From: Streptomyces luteolus
GTDB lineage: Bacteria; Actinomycetota; Actinomycetes; Streptomycetales; Streptomycetaceae
Length of the DNA: 64,000 bases
Direction of reading: 5' to 3'
Assembly: GCF_029968015.1 (NCBI RefSeq)
Contig: NZ_JASCIS010000012.1
Location: 62,001-126,000 of the forward strand
Part shown: positions 47,004 through 58,783 of the stretch, one piece after another
How positions within the stretch are numbered: the stretch's first letter is position 1
Layout of the letters: each line of letters begins with the position of its first letter
Made by a program: the position numbers and the translations under genes
The notes under the pieces: model-generated
What the model was told of the DNA's origin: nothing
The model's database searches: none
What the model saw: the letters and a program-made list of their open reading frames with translations, nothing else

Positions 47004-48323
47004 TCAGTCCTGCTTGCGCCCGCAGAACTCGCCTTCCAGAAGGGCGCGTTCGCGCCTTGCGTCGGTCGGGTGGTCGGAGTTGAGGCGGTAGGTGAGGACG
47101 TGGTGGCCGTCGGCGGTGGCGGCGGTGGCTGCGTACGAGCCGATGATGCGGCCGGTGTGGCCCCAGACCGTGGTGCAGGAGAGCTCGGTGGGCATCAGGC
47201 CCATGCCGTAGGCGCCGTCGGACGAGCGGGTGCTGCGCATCGCGGCGAGTTGGGGTGCGGGCAGCAGGTCGCCGGTGAGGAGCGCGGCGTAGAAGCGGTT
47301 GAGGTCGTCGAGGGTGCTGATGGCCTCGCCGGCCGCACCCGCGCCCGAGGGGTCGATCTCGGTGACGTCCTTGGTGGAGGGGGGAGTTCCGGAGTAGGCC
47401 CGGCCGTGCGGGGTGGGCAGTCGGCGGTCGGTGCCGGGGAACGACGTGCCGGTCAGCCGCAGCGGGGTGATGATGCGGCGCCGTGCCTCCTCGGCGTAGC
47501 TGCGGCCCGTGACCTTCTCGATCACCAGGCCGAGGACGGTGTAGTTGGTGTTGGAGTACGACCAGTCGGTACCGGGCGGGAAGAGGGGGCGGTGGGCGAG
47601 GGCGATGCGGAGGAGTTGGGTGGGGGTGTAGTGGCGGTCCAGGGAGGTGGTGCGGCTCCCCGGGGTGGGCGAGGTGAGCGGGGTGAGAGGGGTGAGAGGG
47701 GTGAGAGGGGCGCCCGGAGCGTCCGTGTAGGCGTACAAACCGCTCGTGTGGGTGAGAAGTTGGCGCAGGGTGAGGTCGCGACCGTCGTTGCCGTGGCCGC
47801 GTATGAGGCCGGGCAGATGGTGTTCGACGGTGTCGTCCAGGGTGAGCCGGTGCTCGGCGGCGAGCTGCAGCACGACCACGGCAGTGAAGGACTTCGTGAG
47901 GCTGCCGATGCGGAAGTGATCCTTGCGGCTGACAGGGCGGTTGGTGGTGGTGTCGGCGGTTCCTGTCGCTGCGTATCGCCGCGTGGTGCGGTCGGTGGGG
48001 TCGGTGGTCGTGAGCTGCGAGAGGGCCGCGGCTCCCGGGGCGGGGGCGCTGTGGGCGAGTGGTGCCAGGGAGGCGCGGAGGGAGGGATGCGCAGGGGAGC
48101 TCGGGGAGGAAGGCCGACCGGTGGGCGGTGAGGATCCGGGCCCGGGAGCGGCCGTGTGCGGCGGGGGCGCGGCCACGGCTCCCGCTCCGACGGCCGCGGC
48201 GATCGCGGCAACTCCGAACAAGCTCCCACGAATCAACCCGCGCCACGTGCCCGGCCGGTGGCCCTGGTGCGGGGTTGGGGTGGGCGAGATGTGAGGAGGG
48301 TGTGAGAAGTGCTTGTCGGTCAT
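47004..48323 (-). CDS. serine hydrolase of the beta-lactamase / DD-peptidase family, exported
   Basis: A 439-residue protein with an N-terminal membrane helix (LIRGSLFGVAAIAAAVGAGA) and a Pro-rich linker. Catalytic motifs: SLTK (IGSLTKSFTAVVVLQL), YSN (WSYSNTNYTVLGLVIEKVTG) and GHTG. The insert TPLTPLTPLTSPTPG is a short repeat. It may be a D-Ala-D-Ala carboxypeptidase or esterase; substrate unknown. It is divergent from the first kinase gene. Confidence 0.88.
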   Translation of the reverse strand: MTDKHFSHPPHISPTPTPHQGHRPGTWRGLIRGSLFGVAAIAAAVGAGAVAAPPPHTAAPGPGSSPPTGRPSSPSSPAHPSLRASLAPLAHSAPAPGAAALSQLTTTDPTDRTTRRYAATGTADTTTNRPVSRKDHFRIGSLTKSFTAVVVLQLAAEHRLTLDDTVEHHLPGLIRGHGNDGRDLTLRQLLTHTSGLYAYTDAPGAPLTPLTPLTPLTSPTPGSRTTSLDRHYTPTQLLRIALAHRPLFPPGTDWSYSNTNYTVLGLVIEKVTGRSYAEEARRRIITPLRLTGTSFPGTDRRLPTPHGRAYSGTPPSTKDVTEIDPSGAGAAGEAISTLDDLNRFYAALLTGDLLPAPQLAAMRSTRSSDGAYGMGLMPTELSCTTVWGHTGRIIGSYAATAATADGHHVLTYRLNSDHPTDARRERALLEGEFCGRKQD

Positions 48324-48437
48324 ATCGGTCCCTTGATCCGTCCCGGCCCATCATCGCGCGGACCCGGGCCTTTCCCCACCCCGGGCATGAGAGACAATGG
48401 ACGCTCTGCCAGGGCGCGTTGATTGCAGAGGGGACGC

Positions 48438-50498
48438 ATGTCGGAGGCTGAGCAGCCGCAGGAGACCCAGGAGACCAAGGGGCGCCTCCTCGCGGGTCGG
48501 TACCGGCTGGGAGAGATGCTCGGCCGCGGTGGCATGGGCACGGTCTGGCGTGCGGTCGACGAGACGCTCGGGCGTACGGTCGCCGTCAAGGAGCTGCGCT
48601 TCCCCTCGGCCATCGACGAGGACGAGAAGCGCCGGCTGATCACGCGCACGCTGCGCGAGGCCAAGGCGATCGCCCGGATCCGCAACAACGGCGCGGTCAC
48701 GGTCTACGACGTGGTCGACGAGGACGACCGCCCCTGGATCGTGATGGAGCTGATCGAGGGCAAGTCGCTCGCCGAAGTGGTGCGCCAGGACGGCCATCTG
48801 ACGCCGCACCGCGCCGCCGAGGTCGGCCTCGCCGTGCTCGACGTGCTGCGTGCCGCGCACCGCGAGGGCATCCTGCACCGGGACGTGAAGCCGTCGAACG
48901 TGCTGATCGCGAAGGACGACGGCCGGGTGGTCCTGACGGACTTCGGTATCGCGCAGGTCGAGGGCGACCCGTCCATCACGTCGACCGGCATGCTCGTCGG
49001 CGCGCCGTCGTACATCTCGCCGGAGCGGGCCCGCGGCCACAAGCCCGGCCCCGCGGCGGACCTGTGGTCGCTCGGCGGCCTCCTCTACGCGGCGGTGGAG
49101 GGTGTCCCGCCGTACGACAAGGGGTCGGCGATCGCCACGCTCACGGCGGTGATGACCGAGTCGCTCGAACCGCCGCGCAACGCCGGACGCCTGGAGAAGG
49201 TGATCTACGGGCTTCTGGAGAAGGACCCGGACCTGCGGCTCGACGACACGGGCGCGCGGGCCCTGTTGAACGACGTGATCAACGCCCCCGAGGACGAGCC
49301 GGCGCGACAGGCCGACGACCAGCTGTCCGCGACCCGCGTCGTACCGCTGCCCGAGGCGCCCGCGGAGAGCGGCCCCCGGCGCGGCGAGGCGGCGGCGGAA
49401 CGGCTGCGCGGCGCGCTGCGGTCGGTGCGCAACGCGGCGGCGGCGTCCGCGGCGGCGGGCCCGAAGTCCGGTACGGGCAAGGCGGGTACGGGCGAGGCGG
49501 GTGCGGGCCAGGCGGGTGCGGGCGAGTCCGGTGCGGGCGCGAACGCGGCCGATGCCGACGACAACGCCAAATCCGGCGCGGCCAAGGCCAGTTCCGGCGT
49601 GTCCGGCGCATCCGGAGCATCCGGCGCATCCGGCGTGTCCGGCGCATCCGGAGCATCCGGAGCATCCGGTGGAGCGAAGGCGCCGGGTGCGGGCGGCGGG
49701 GCCGTCGCGTCCACGCGTGCGGCGCTCACCGATGTGGTGCCGAAGCGCACGCTGGTCGTCGTCGCCGTGGTGGTCGCGCTGGCCGTACTCGGCACGGTGT
49801 TCGCCGTGGCGTTCGGCGGGGACGAGGACCCGTCGGGCAAGGGCGGCAAGAACGAGGCGTCCACCTCGGCGGGTGCCACGGGCGACCAGGGCAAGGGCGG
49901 ACAGGACAAGCCCGCAGCCCCGGACCCGGACCCGGCCGCGAACGACGACGACAAGGGCGAGGACGACGGCCGGGGCGAGGACACGGGCCAGGACGAGGAC
50001 GACGAGGGCTCCGGGGACGACGGAGCAACGGACGGCGGCGTTCCGGCCGGGTACGAGAAGGTCTCGAACGGCCAGTTCATGTTCACGATGCAGATGCCGG
50101 AGGACTTCCGTCGTACGGGTACGGCCGGACAGAACTCCGGAGCCATATTCAGCAAGAACGGCGGATTCCCGCGCGTCCAGATCGACTTCAACCGCAGTCC
50201 GGGTGACGACGCCGCCAAGGCCTGGCGTCAGCTCAGGCAGGCCGTCAGCGGGAGCATGCCCAACTACCGGCACATCCGCATCGCGGAGGTCGAGTTCAAC
50301 GGCTATCCGACCGTCGCGGACTGGGAGTTCGAGCGCGACCAGGGCGGCGAGCGGGTGCGGGTCCTCAACCGCGGCTTCAAGGTCGACGCCCGCCGCGGCT
50401 ACTCGATCATGGTGACGTGCAAGGCCGACGCGTGGGACGAGAAGGAGTGCAAGACGCTCCGCGAGACGGCCTTCAAGACCTTCGAGCCGAAGGACTGA
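48438..50498 (+). CDS. membrane Ser/Thr protein kinase 1
   Basis: A 686-residue protein. PknB-type kinase domain near residues 20-280: LGRGGMGTVW, VAVKEL (K51), HRDVKPSN, LTDFGIA, SYISPERARG. A Gly/Ala/Ser-rich linker with AGTGE and SGASGASG repeats follows, one transmembrane helix near residue 440 (TLVVVAVVVALAVLGTVFAV), then an extracellular domain (VPAGYEKVSNGQFMFTMQMP; FNGYPTVADWEFERDQ). It appears active. ATG 48438 has GAGGGG upstream. It heads the five-kinase series. Confidence 0.92.
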   Translation: MSEAEQPQETQETKGRLLAGRYRLGEMLGRGGMGTVWRAVDETLGRTVAVKELRFPSAIDEDEKRRLITRTLREAKAIARIRNNGAVTVYDVVDEDDRPWIVMELIEGKSLAEVVRQDGHLTPHRAAEVGLAVLDVLRAAHREGILHRDVKPSNVLIAKDDGRVVLTDFGIAQVEGDPSITSTGMLVGAPSYISPERARGHKPGPAADLWSLGGLLYAAVEGVPPYDKGSAIATLTAVMTESLEPPRNAGRLEKVIYGLLEKDPDLRLDDTGARALLNDVINAPEDEPARQADDQLSATRVVPLPEAPAESGPRRGEAAAERLRGALRSVRNAAAASAAAGPKSGTGKAGTGEAGAGQAGAGESGAGANAADADDNAKSGAAKASSGVSGASGASGASGVSGASGASGASGGAKAPGAGGGAVASTRAALTDVVPKRTLVVVAVVVALAVLGTVFAVAFGGDEDPSGKGGKNEASTSAGATGDQGKGGQDKPAAPDPDPAANDDDKGEDDGRGEDTGQDEDDEGSGDDGATDGGVPAGYEKVSNGQFMFTMQMPEDFRRTGTAGQNSGAIFSKNGGFPRVQIDFNRSPGDDAAKAWRQLRQAVSGSMPNYRHIRIAEVEFNGYPTVADWEFERDQGGERVRVLNRGFKVDARRGYSIMVTCKADAWDEKECKTLRETAFKTFEPKD

Positions 50499-50663
50499 CG
50501 CAGAGCCTGGGCCAAGGGCCGGCCCACCGGCCGGTTCGAGGGGACGACCGGTTGCCGAGACCCTGCGGCGGACCCGGCCGGGGCCACGTATCGTGAAGGT
50601 TCGGGGAGTGACAGGGCGGTCGGCGCAGGGACGCCCAGCTGCGCGCGCTGACGGGGAGGCGAC

Positions 50664-53135
50664 GTGGACGACTACGCGGGCCGGGTGCTCGCCGGACGCT
50701 ACCGCCTGCCGCTGCCGCCCTCGGACGCGTACGAGTTCGCCGAGACCCGCGCCTTCGACACGTACAGCGGCCAGGAAGTCCTCGTCCGCCAGGTCCCGTT
50801 GCCCGAGACGGTCGACGCGGAAGTCGTCGACGAAAGAGCGTACGGCCGGGAGTACGCGGACGGGTACGGCGGAAGCGGCGGGTACGACGGTGGGCGGGCC
50901 GTGCGCAGGCCCGCCGATCCGGCCGTGCGGCGGGCGATCGAGGCGGCGCAGGCGGCCGCGCGGATACCCGACCATCCGCGGCTCGACCAGGTCTTCGACG
51001 TGTTCGCGGAGGACGGTTCGCTGTGGATCGTCAGCGAGCTCGTCACGGCGCTGCCGCTCGCCGCGCTGATCGCCGAGAAGCCGCTCACGCCGTACCGCGC
51101 CGCGGAGATCGCCTCCGAGGTGCTGACCGCGCTGCGCGCCCTGCACGCGCACGGCTGGGTCCACCGGAACATCACGGTGCGCACGGTCCTGGTCTGCGAC
51201 AACGGCCGCGTCATGCTCACCGGCCTGGCGGCGGGCGCCGCCGAGGAGGCCCTCTGCGGGTACGACCCGGTGCCGGAGGCGGAGGCGGAGGCGGAGGCCG
51301 GGCCGGGAACCGAACCGGGAACCGAGCCGGGATCCGGGGCCGCGCCGGAGGTGCCGGGGCCGCGCCGTGAGGTCGGGCCCGGGGAGCGGGCCGCGCTGCC
51401 GGCCGCCGACTCCCGCGCCGCACGGGCCGGGGCGATCGCCGCGTACCGGGCGGGCACGCGGGCCGCGGCGCGCGGAAGCGACGCCTCCGACCGAGACGGC
51501 ACCCACCAAGACGGCATCGACCGAGACGGCCCTCACCGCGACGCCTCCGACCGAGACGGCACCCGCCGCGACGGCTCCGCCTCCGGCCCGCCGGGCCGGA
51601 TAGCCGACCCGTACGGGGTGTCCGGCAGCAAACCGGTGGCAGAACCCAACTCGCTCCAGAAGAGCGGCAGATGGGACGACCTCCTCCCGCCGAAGGAGCA
51701 CCCCAAGAGCGGCCGCGGCCCCACCACACCCCTGGCCGCCGAGCGCGCACGCCAGGCGCGGATGAACGTCGTCGGCGCGGTCACCGAGCGCTGGGCGCCC
51801 GAGCAGGCCGGAGCGGTGCACGAGAACTGGCAGTTGGCGGCCCCGGTCGGCCCGGCCACCGACCTGTGGGCGCTCGGGGCGCTGCTGTTCCGCGCGGTGC
51901 AGGGGCATGCCCCGTACCCGGAGGACAGTGCGTACGAGCTGGTGCAACTGGTGTGCGGGGAGCCACCGGCGTTCGCCGAGGAGTGCGGGCCGCTGCGTCC
52001 GGTCGTGGAGTCGCTGCTGCGCCAGGACCCCACCGAGCGACCGGACTTCGAAGAGCTGCGCGGCTGGCTGCGCTCCCTCGTGCGCTCGGCGCCGGAGCCC
52101 GAGGCGGGCCAGAACGTGGTGCCCGCGCCGCCGTTCGACCGCACGAAGCTTCCCGTCGTACGCCGCCGGGGCGAGCTGGTCCGCAAGCGCCGGGCCGGGC
52201 GGCACAAGAGCCGGCACAGGCGCGGGCCGAAGCCGGTCGAGGCCGGGCCGGCAGCTGCCGGGCCCGCGGCCAGGACCGCCGCTGCTGGGCCCGCTGCCAG
52301 GACCGCCGCGGGTGCCGGGGCGGTCTCGGCGGACCTCCAGGAGCAGTACCAGCAGTACGGGTCGTACGAGCCCCGGCGGCCGGCCCGGAAATCCGCCCCC
52401 GCGAACGGGCAGGCCCCGAAGCGGCTCGGCCGCATGCTGCTCGTGCTGATCCTGCTCGGGCTCGGCGCGGCGGTGGCGTACGCCATGCTGTTCATGCCGA
52501 AGGCCGAGCCGCGCGGAAGCGAGGGTTCCGATACGGCTGGGCGCACCGGGCAGGCGGGCTCGGCGAGTTCGGCGCCCGCCGAGCCCGGGCAGGGCGGGGC
52601 CGGGCAGGACGCCCCGGACGACGGCAACGAGGAGTCGCCGACCTCGCAGCGGCCCGACCCGCAGTCCTCCGGACCCGACGTGCCCGAGGGGTTCGAGCTG
52701 CGCAAGGACCCGGAGGGCTTCCGGGTGGCGGTGGCGAAGGGCTGGGAGCGCCGGGGCGCCAACAGCCGCAGCCAAGTGGCGTACGGGGACGGACAGTTCG
52801 AGCTGATCGTCGTGCCGGGCCGGGACAAGGCCACCGGCAAGAGCAGCGATCCGCTCTACTACCAGCGGGAGCGCGAGGTCGAGCTGCAGCCGTTCCGGGA
52901 CTCGACCTGGGCCACGTCGACGGGCATGCGGCGCGTCGACGTCGGCGGACAGGTGCGCGCCGAGGGGCAGTTCACGTGGACGGACTCGGGCGGCGACGAG
53001 GTGTACGTACGCAACGCGGCGCTGCTGATCGACGGGCGGTACCACGTGGTCCTGGTCAAGGGCCCGGAGGCGGAGCGGGACGAGGTGACGCGGCTGCACG
53101 AGCAGGCGGTCGCCGCGTACCGGCCGGACAAGTGA
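50664..53135 (+). CDS. Ser/Thr kinase-like pseudokinase, membrane anchored (kinase 2)
   Basis: An 823-residue protein aligned with its neighbours, but the catalytic residues are gone: no Gly-rich loop (RLPLPPSDAYEF), VAVK is VLVR (R42), HRD is HRN (N169), DFG is TGL (G187). The C-lobe is split by about 185 residues that contain SDRDGT/DGP repeats before RWAPEQ, DLWALGALLFRAVQG and the rest of the lobe. One TM helix (LLVLILLGLGAAVAYAMLFM) and an extracellular domain (VPEGFELRKDPEGFRVAVAK) follow. GTG start with GGGGAGG. Probably a scaffold or substrate of its neighbours. Confidence 0.85.
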   Translation: MDDYAGRVLAGRYRLPLPPSDAYEFAETRAFDTYSGQEVLVRQVPLPETVDAEVVDERAYGREYADGYGGSGGYDGGRAVRRPADPAVRRAIEAAQAAARIPDHPRLDQVFDVFAEDGSLWIVSELVTALPLAALIAEKPLTPYRAAEIASEVLTALRALHAHGWVHRNITVRTVLVCDNGRVMLTGLAAGAAEEALCGYDPVPEAEAEAEAGPGTEPGTEPGSGAAPEVPGPRREVGPGERAALPAADSRAARAGAIAAYRAGTRAAARGSDASDRDGTHQDGIDRDGPHRDASDRDGTRRDGSASGPPGRIADPYGVSGSKPVAEPNSLQKSGRWDDLLPPKEHPKSGRGPTTPLAAERARQARMNVVGAVTERWAPEQAGAVHENWQLAAPVGPATDLWALGALLFRAVQGHAPYPEDSAYELVQLVCGEPPAFAEECGPLRPVVESLLRQDPTERPDFEELRGWLRSLVRSAPEPEAGQNVVPAPPFDRTKLPVVRRRGELVRKRRAGRHKSRHRRGPKPVEAGPAAAGPAARTAAAGPAARTAAGAGAVSADLQEQYQQYGSYEPRRPARKSAPANGQAPKRLGRMLLVLILLGLGAAVAYAMLFMPKAEPRGSEGSDTAGRTGQAGSASSAPAEPGQGGAGQDAPDDGNEESPTSQRPDPQSSGPDVPEGFELRKDPEGFRVAVAKGWERRGANSRSQVAYGDGQFELIVVPGRDKATGKSSDPLYYQREREVELQPFRDSTWATSTGMRRVDVGGQVRAEGQFTWTDSGGDEVYVRNAALLIDGRYHVVLVKGPEAERDEVTRLHEQAVAAYRPDK

Positions 53136-53256
53136 GCCGGAACCGGACCCGAAGCCGCGGCCGGGCACCCGGGTAGGCACCCGTAACGCACCACCGCCTT
53201 CCGGACGCGGCGGCGCGTTCCTTACGCTTGGCCGGGAGAAGGACGGGCGGGGGAAC

Positions 53257-55008
53257 GTGGATCACACCGAAGGCACGGCACAGGGCGACGTACTCGCGGG
53301 GCGGTACCGGCTCGCCGAGTCCCTCGGGCACGGCGGCATGGGCAAGGTGTGGCGGGCCCATGACGAAGTGCTCCACCGCACCGTCGCTGTCAAGGAGTTG
53401 ACGGCCGCGCTCTATGTCTCCGAGGCCGACCGGGCCGTGCTCCTCGCGCGCACCCAGAAGGAGGCGCGGGCGGCCGCGCGGATCAACCACTCGGCGGTCG
53501 TGACGGTGCACGACGTGTTCGAGTACGACGAGCGCCCCTGGATCGTCATGGAGCTCGTCGACGGCGGCTCCCTCGCGGACACGCTGCGGCGGCGGGAGCG
53601 GATCGAGCCGGTCGAGGCCGCGCGGATCGGCGCGTGGGTGGTGCGCGCGCTGCGCGCGGCGCACGCGGCGGGGGTGCTGCACAGGGATGTGAAACCGGCC
53701 AATGTGCTGCTCGCGAGGGACGGGCGGGTGCTGCTCACCGACTTCGGCATAGCGGCCATCGAGGGCGACTCGACGATCACCAGGACCGGTGAACTCGTCG
53801 GCTCCCTCGACTACCTGGCGCCCGAGCGGGTGCGGGGCGGCGACCCCGGTCCGGCCGCCGACCTGTGGGCCGTGGGCGTGCTGCTCTTCGCGGCCGTCGA
53901 GGGCTTCTCGCCGTTCCGCAGGCAGTCGCCGCTGGCCACCATGCAGGCCGTGGTGGTGGACGAGCCGGGTACGGCGGAGCACGCCGGTCCGCTCGCGCCG
54001 GTGATCGCGGCGCTGCTCAGCAAGGACCCGGGGATCCGGCCCGACGCGGACCGGGCCGAGCAGCTGCTGGCGGAGGTCGCGGAGGGACGCAGGCCTTCGT
54101 CGGCTCAGGAGTACGTGGCTACGCGGCGGTTCGACACCCCGGCGCCGCAGGCTTACGGCCCGTCGGCGCCGACGCCGACGCCTGCGCCGAGTCCGAACCC
54201 CAACCCCAACCCGAACCCCAACCCCAACCCGAACCCGAGCCCGGCGGCCACTCCTGCGCCCGCTCCGACCGCCCCGCCCGCCGACCCGCGCTCAGCTCCG
54301 CCCGCCGCCCCGCGAGCCGACCACAGCGCCCCGCACTCCGGCGCCCGGCCCATCGGCTCGACCGTCCCCGGCGTGCGGCCGGAGCCCGGACCGCAGCGCC
54401 CCCGCCGCCGCTGGCGCACCGCTCTGGCCGTGATCGTGGCGGCCGGACTGGTGGGCGCGGGCGCGGCGTTCGGGATTCTTCAGTTCGCCGACCGGGGCGG
54501 TGAGCAGGGCGGTCAGGGCGGAACCACGCAGAACGGCAAGGAACGCACCGAAGGGGCCGTGCCCGAGGACTGGGTGCGCGTCAAGGACGACGTCGCGGGC
54601 TTCAGCCTGCTCCTGCCGCCGGACTTCAAGCGCCGCACCTTCGGCGACCAGATCGACTACACCCCGGACAACGGCCGCCACCTGCTGCGCATCGGCGTCA
54701 GCGAGAAGCCCCCGTACGAGAATTCGTACATCCACGCGCTCACGCTGGAGAAGCAGAGGCTGGGGCGGATGCCCGGGTACGAGCGGGTGCAGTTGGAGTC
54801 GAACACCTTCCGCGGAAACCCGGGTGCCATCTGGGAGTTCAGCTGGACCGAGACCGAAGGGGTCGGCAAGGGCGAGCGGCGGGCGATCGACCAGTTCTAC
54901 ATCGCGGAGGACGGCACCGAGTACGCGATCTACATGGCCGGACCGGCATCGGACTGGGACAGGACGCGGGAGCAGTTCGAGCATGTGCTGCGCGGCTGGC
55001 GGCCGTAG
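53257..55008 (+). CDS. membrane Ser/Thr protein kinase 3
   Basis: A 583-residue protein. Kinase domain: LGHGGMGKVW, VAVKEL (K46), HRDVKPAN, LTDFGIA, YLAPERVRGG. The linker has PNPNPNPNPNPNP and many Pro. One TM helix (TALAVIVAAGLVGAGAAFGI) and an extracellular domain (VPEDWVRVKDDVAGFSLLLP; GAIWEFSWTETEG) follow. GTG start. 121 bases after kinase 2. The extracellular domain is recognisably similar to those of kinases 1, 2 and 4. Confidence 0.92.
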   Translation: MDHTEGTAQGDVLAGRYRLAESLGHGGMGKVWRAHDEVLHRTVAVKELTAALYVSEADRAVLLARTQKEARAAARINHSAVVTVHDVFEYDERPWIVMELVDGGSLADTLRRRERIEPVEAARIGAWVVRALRAAHAAGVLHRDVKPANVLLARDGRVLLTDFGIAAIEGDSTITRTGELVGSLDYLAPERVRGGDPGPAADLWAVGVLLFAAVEGFSPFRRQSPLATMQAVVVDEPGTAEHAGPLAPVIAALLSKDPGIRPDADRAEQLLAEVAEGRRPSSAQEYVATRRFDTPAPQAYGPSAPTPTPAPSPNPNPNPNPNPNPNPSPAATPAPAPTAPPADPRSAPPAAPRADHSAPHSGARPIGSTVPGVRPEPGPQRPRRRWRTALAVIVAAGLVGAGAAFGILQFADRGGEQGGQGGTTQNGKERTEGAVPEDWVRVKDDVAGFSLLLPPDFKRRTFGDQIDYTPDNGRHLLRIGVSEKPPYENSYIHALTLEKQRLGRMPGYERVQLESNTFRGNPGAIWEFSWTETEGVGKGERRAIDQFYIAEDGTEYAIYMAGPASDWDRTREQFEHVLRGWRP

Positions 55009-55126
55009 CCCGCACCGGCGGGGTGTGACCTGGACCCATAAGCAGAGTGGCCGACACCCATAGCCTCGGCGGCAGTCCGTCGTGACGTGGGGGATTGACC
55101 GTACGGGTGTGCGGCATGATGAAGTC

Positions 55127-56785
<1,659 letters not shown>

Positions 56786-56833
56786 GCGCGGGTCCCGGCA
56801 AAAGCCCTGTACGCGGACGAACCCGGCTGCCCG

Positions 56834-56851
56834 GGTCACGAGTCAGTGACC
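56834..56851 (+). promoter_or_regulatory. inverted repeat upstream of kinase 5
   Basis: GGTCAC-GAGTCA-GTGACC, 6-bp perfect arms, 53 bases before ATG 56904. Possible operator or start of a separate promoter for kinase 5. The half-sites resemble, but do not match, BldD sites. Confidence 0.4.
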
Positions 56852-56903
56852 GCTGTCGTACCTGCGTGGAACCATGGACGGGCGCCGCGATAAGGATGGA
56901 CAC

Positions 56904-58736
56904 ATGAGCAACCACGGGGGAACGCCCTACGGACAGCACGACCCGACGAGCTACGGCCTGCAGCCGCCGCAGCCCCCGCCGGGCGCTCCGGGTGCTCCGG
57001 GGCCGTACGGCACACCCGGCGATCCGTACGCGGCGCAGCAGCACTCCCAGGAGGAGACCGCGGCGTACGGCCAGAACCAGGGCCAGAACCACGGCCAGAA
57101 CCAGGGACCGGGCCAGGGCCAGGGTCAGAGCCACGGCGGCCCGCACGCCCCCACGCCCCCTCCGCCCCCGCAGCCGCACGCCATCCCCACGCAGGTCGCG
57201 CCGCAGCGGCCGGCGCAGCCCGACCCGGGCGCGGGCCGCCTGATCGCGGGCCGCTACCGGCTGCTGTCCAAGCTCGGCCACGGCGGCATGGGTACCGTGT
57301 GGCGGGCCAAGGACGAGACGGTGGACCGCGAGGTGGCCGTCAAGGAGCCGCGCATTCCGGACCACCTGCCGGAGCGGGAGCGGGCCAACGCCTTCGAGCG
57401 GATGCGCCGCGAGGCTCGGGCCGCGGCGAAGCTGGACCACCCGGCCGTGGTGAACGTGCACGATGTCGCGGTCGAGGACGGCCAGCCGTGGATCGTCATG
57501 GAGTTCGTGCAGGGCCGTTCCCTCGGGGACGTGCTGCAGGAGGGCACCCTCAGCGGCACCGAGGCCGCCCGGATCGGCCTCGAAGTGCTCGGCGCACTGG
57601 AGGCGGCGCACGCGGCCGGTGTCCTGCACCGGGACGTGAAGCCGGACAACGTGATGCTCGGCCGGCACGACCGCGTCGTCCTGACCGACTTCGGCATCGC
57701 CCAGATCGAGGGCGAGACCAACCTGACGGACACCGGCAGCTTCGTCGGCTCGCCCGAATTCATCGCGCCCGAGCGGGTGTTGGGGCAGCGCCCCGGCCCG
57801 GCCTCGGACCTGTGGTCGCTCGGCGTGGTGCTCTACGCGGCGACGGAGGGCGTCTCGCCGTTCCGCCGCAACAACACCCCGGCGACGCTCCAGTCGGTGA
57901 TCAACGCGACGCCCGCCGCGCCGAACGCCGCGAAGGGCCCGCTGGCCGACGCCGTCAACCGGCTCCTGATCAAGGACCCGAACCAGCGCCCGACGGCCCC
58001 GCAGGTCCGCCAGCTCCTGGAAGCGGCCGCGCGCCCCCCGGCGCCGACGCGCACCCAGGCCGTGGGCACGGCACGCGGTCCGGTGGACGGCGTGCGGGTC
58101 AGCCGCAAGGTGCTGTTCGGGGGTGTGGCGGTGGTGCTGGCGTCCGTGCTCGCCGCGGTACTGGTGATCGCGGATCCGTTCGCGGGGGCGGTGTCGGACG
58201 AGGAGGGGTGGTCCCAGCAGGATCTCAAGGGCCTCGGCGGGGCTTCCGTCCCGCTGCCTCCGCACTACATCAAGACGAACGAGCCGGACGACCTCGACGA
58301 CGGCAAGCACTTCATGGAGTACAGCGACCCCAGTGGTTCGATCAGCGTCGAGCTGAACCTCTACAAGAAGTCCGAGGACACCTCCGACGAGATCGCCAGC
58401 AGTGCCGAGGCCGAGGCGTTCGCGGACGCGGAGGACTTGCGGGAGGGCACTTCGTCGTCCGGCATCCTGCCCGAGGCCGACATGGAGAAGGCCAAGGTCA
58501 GCACCAAGAGAGATGCCAAGTACCGGGACCAGAAGGCCGCCGAGAACACCGTCAAGTACGCGATGGACCTCGACGAGATCTCGGTGCCCCGTGAGGCCAA
58601 GGTGTTCTACTACCGCACCAAGGCCGGTGACATGTACAAACTGGTCGTCCGGTACCCCGGCAAGGGCGATGTCACCGAGCGCGGACGCCTGGTCGCGCAG
58701 ACGGTGATCGACGGGCTCTCGCTCGACAAACTGTGA
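56904..58736 (+). CDS. membrane Ser/Thr protein kinase 5
   Basis: 610 residues from ATG 56904 (AAGGATGG upstream; ATG 56874 is an alternative). Unlike the others, the first 110 residues are a Gln/Pro/Gly-rich disordered arm (QNQGQNHGQNQGPGQGQGQ). Kinase domain: LGHGGMGTVW, VAVKEPR, HRDVKPDN, LTDFGIAQ, FIAPERVLGQ. TM helix (VLFGGVAVVLASVLAAVLVI), then a divergent extracellular domain (SVPLPPHYIKTNEPDDLDDG). Apparently active. Confidence 0.92.
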   Translation: MSNHGGTPYGQHDPTSYGLQPPQPPPGAPGAPGPYGTPGDPYAAQQHSQEETAAYGQNQGQNHGQNQGPGQGQGQSHGGPHAPTPPPPPQPHAIPTQVAPQRPAQPDPGAGRLIAGRYRLLSKLGHGGMGTVWRAKDETVDREVAVKEPRIPDHLPERERANAFERMRREARAAAKLDHPAVVNVHDVAVEDGQPWIVMEFVQGRSLGDVLQEGTLSGTEAARIGLEVLGALEAAHAAGVLHRDVKPDNVMLGRHDRVVLTDFGIAQIEGETNLTDTGSFVGSPEFIAPERVLGQRPGPASDLWSLGVVLYAATEGVSPFRRNNTPATLQSVINATPAAPNAAKGPLADAVNRLLIKDPNQRPTAPQVRQLLEAAARPPAPTRTQAVGTARGPVDGVRVSRKVLFGGVAVVLASVLAAVLVIADPFAGAVSDEEGWSQQDLKGLGGASVPLPPHYIKTNEPDDLDDGKHFMEYSDPSGSISVELNLYKKSEDTSDEIASSAEAEAFADAEDLREGTSSSGILPEADMEKAKVSTKRDAKYRDQKAAENTVKYAMDLDEISVPREAKVFYYRTKAGDMYKLVVRYPGKGDVTERGRLVAQTVIDGLSLDKL

Positions 58737-58783
58737 CGCGGCCGGTCAGAGGCGCCGACAACACCCCTGATCAGCCCCTTTGC

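Noticed and set aside
48351..53180. A 1609-residue open frame on the minus strand across kinases 1 and 2.
   Set aside because: High-GC genes leave antisense frames open. The plus strand holds intact kinase motifs there, and the minus translation has no recognisable domain.
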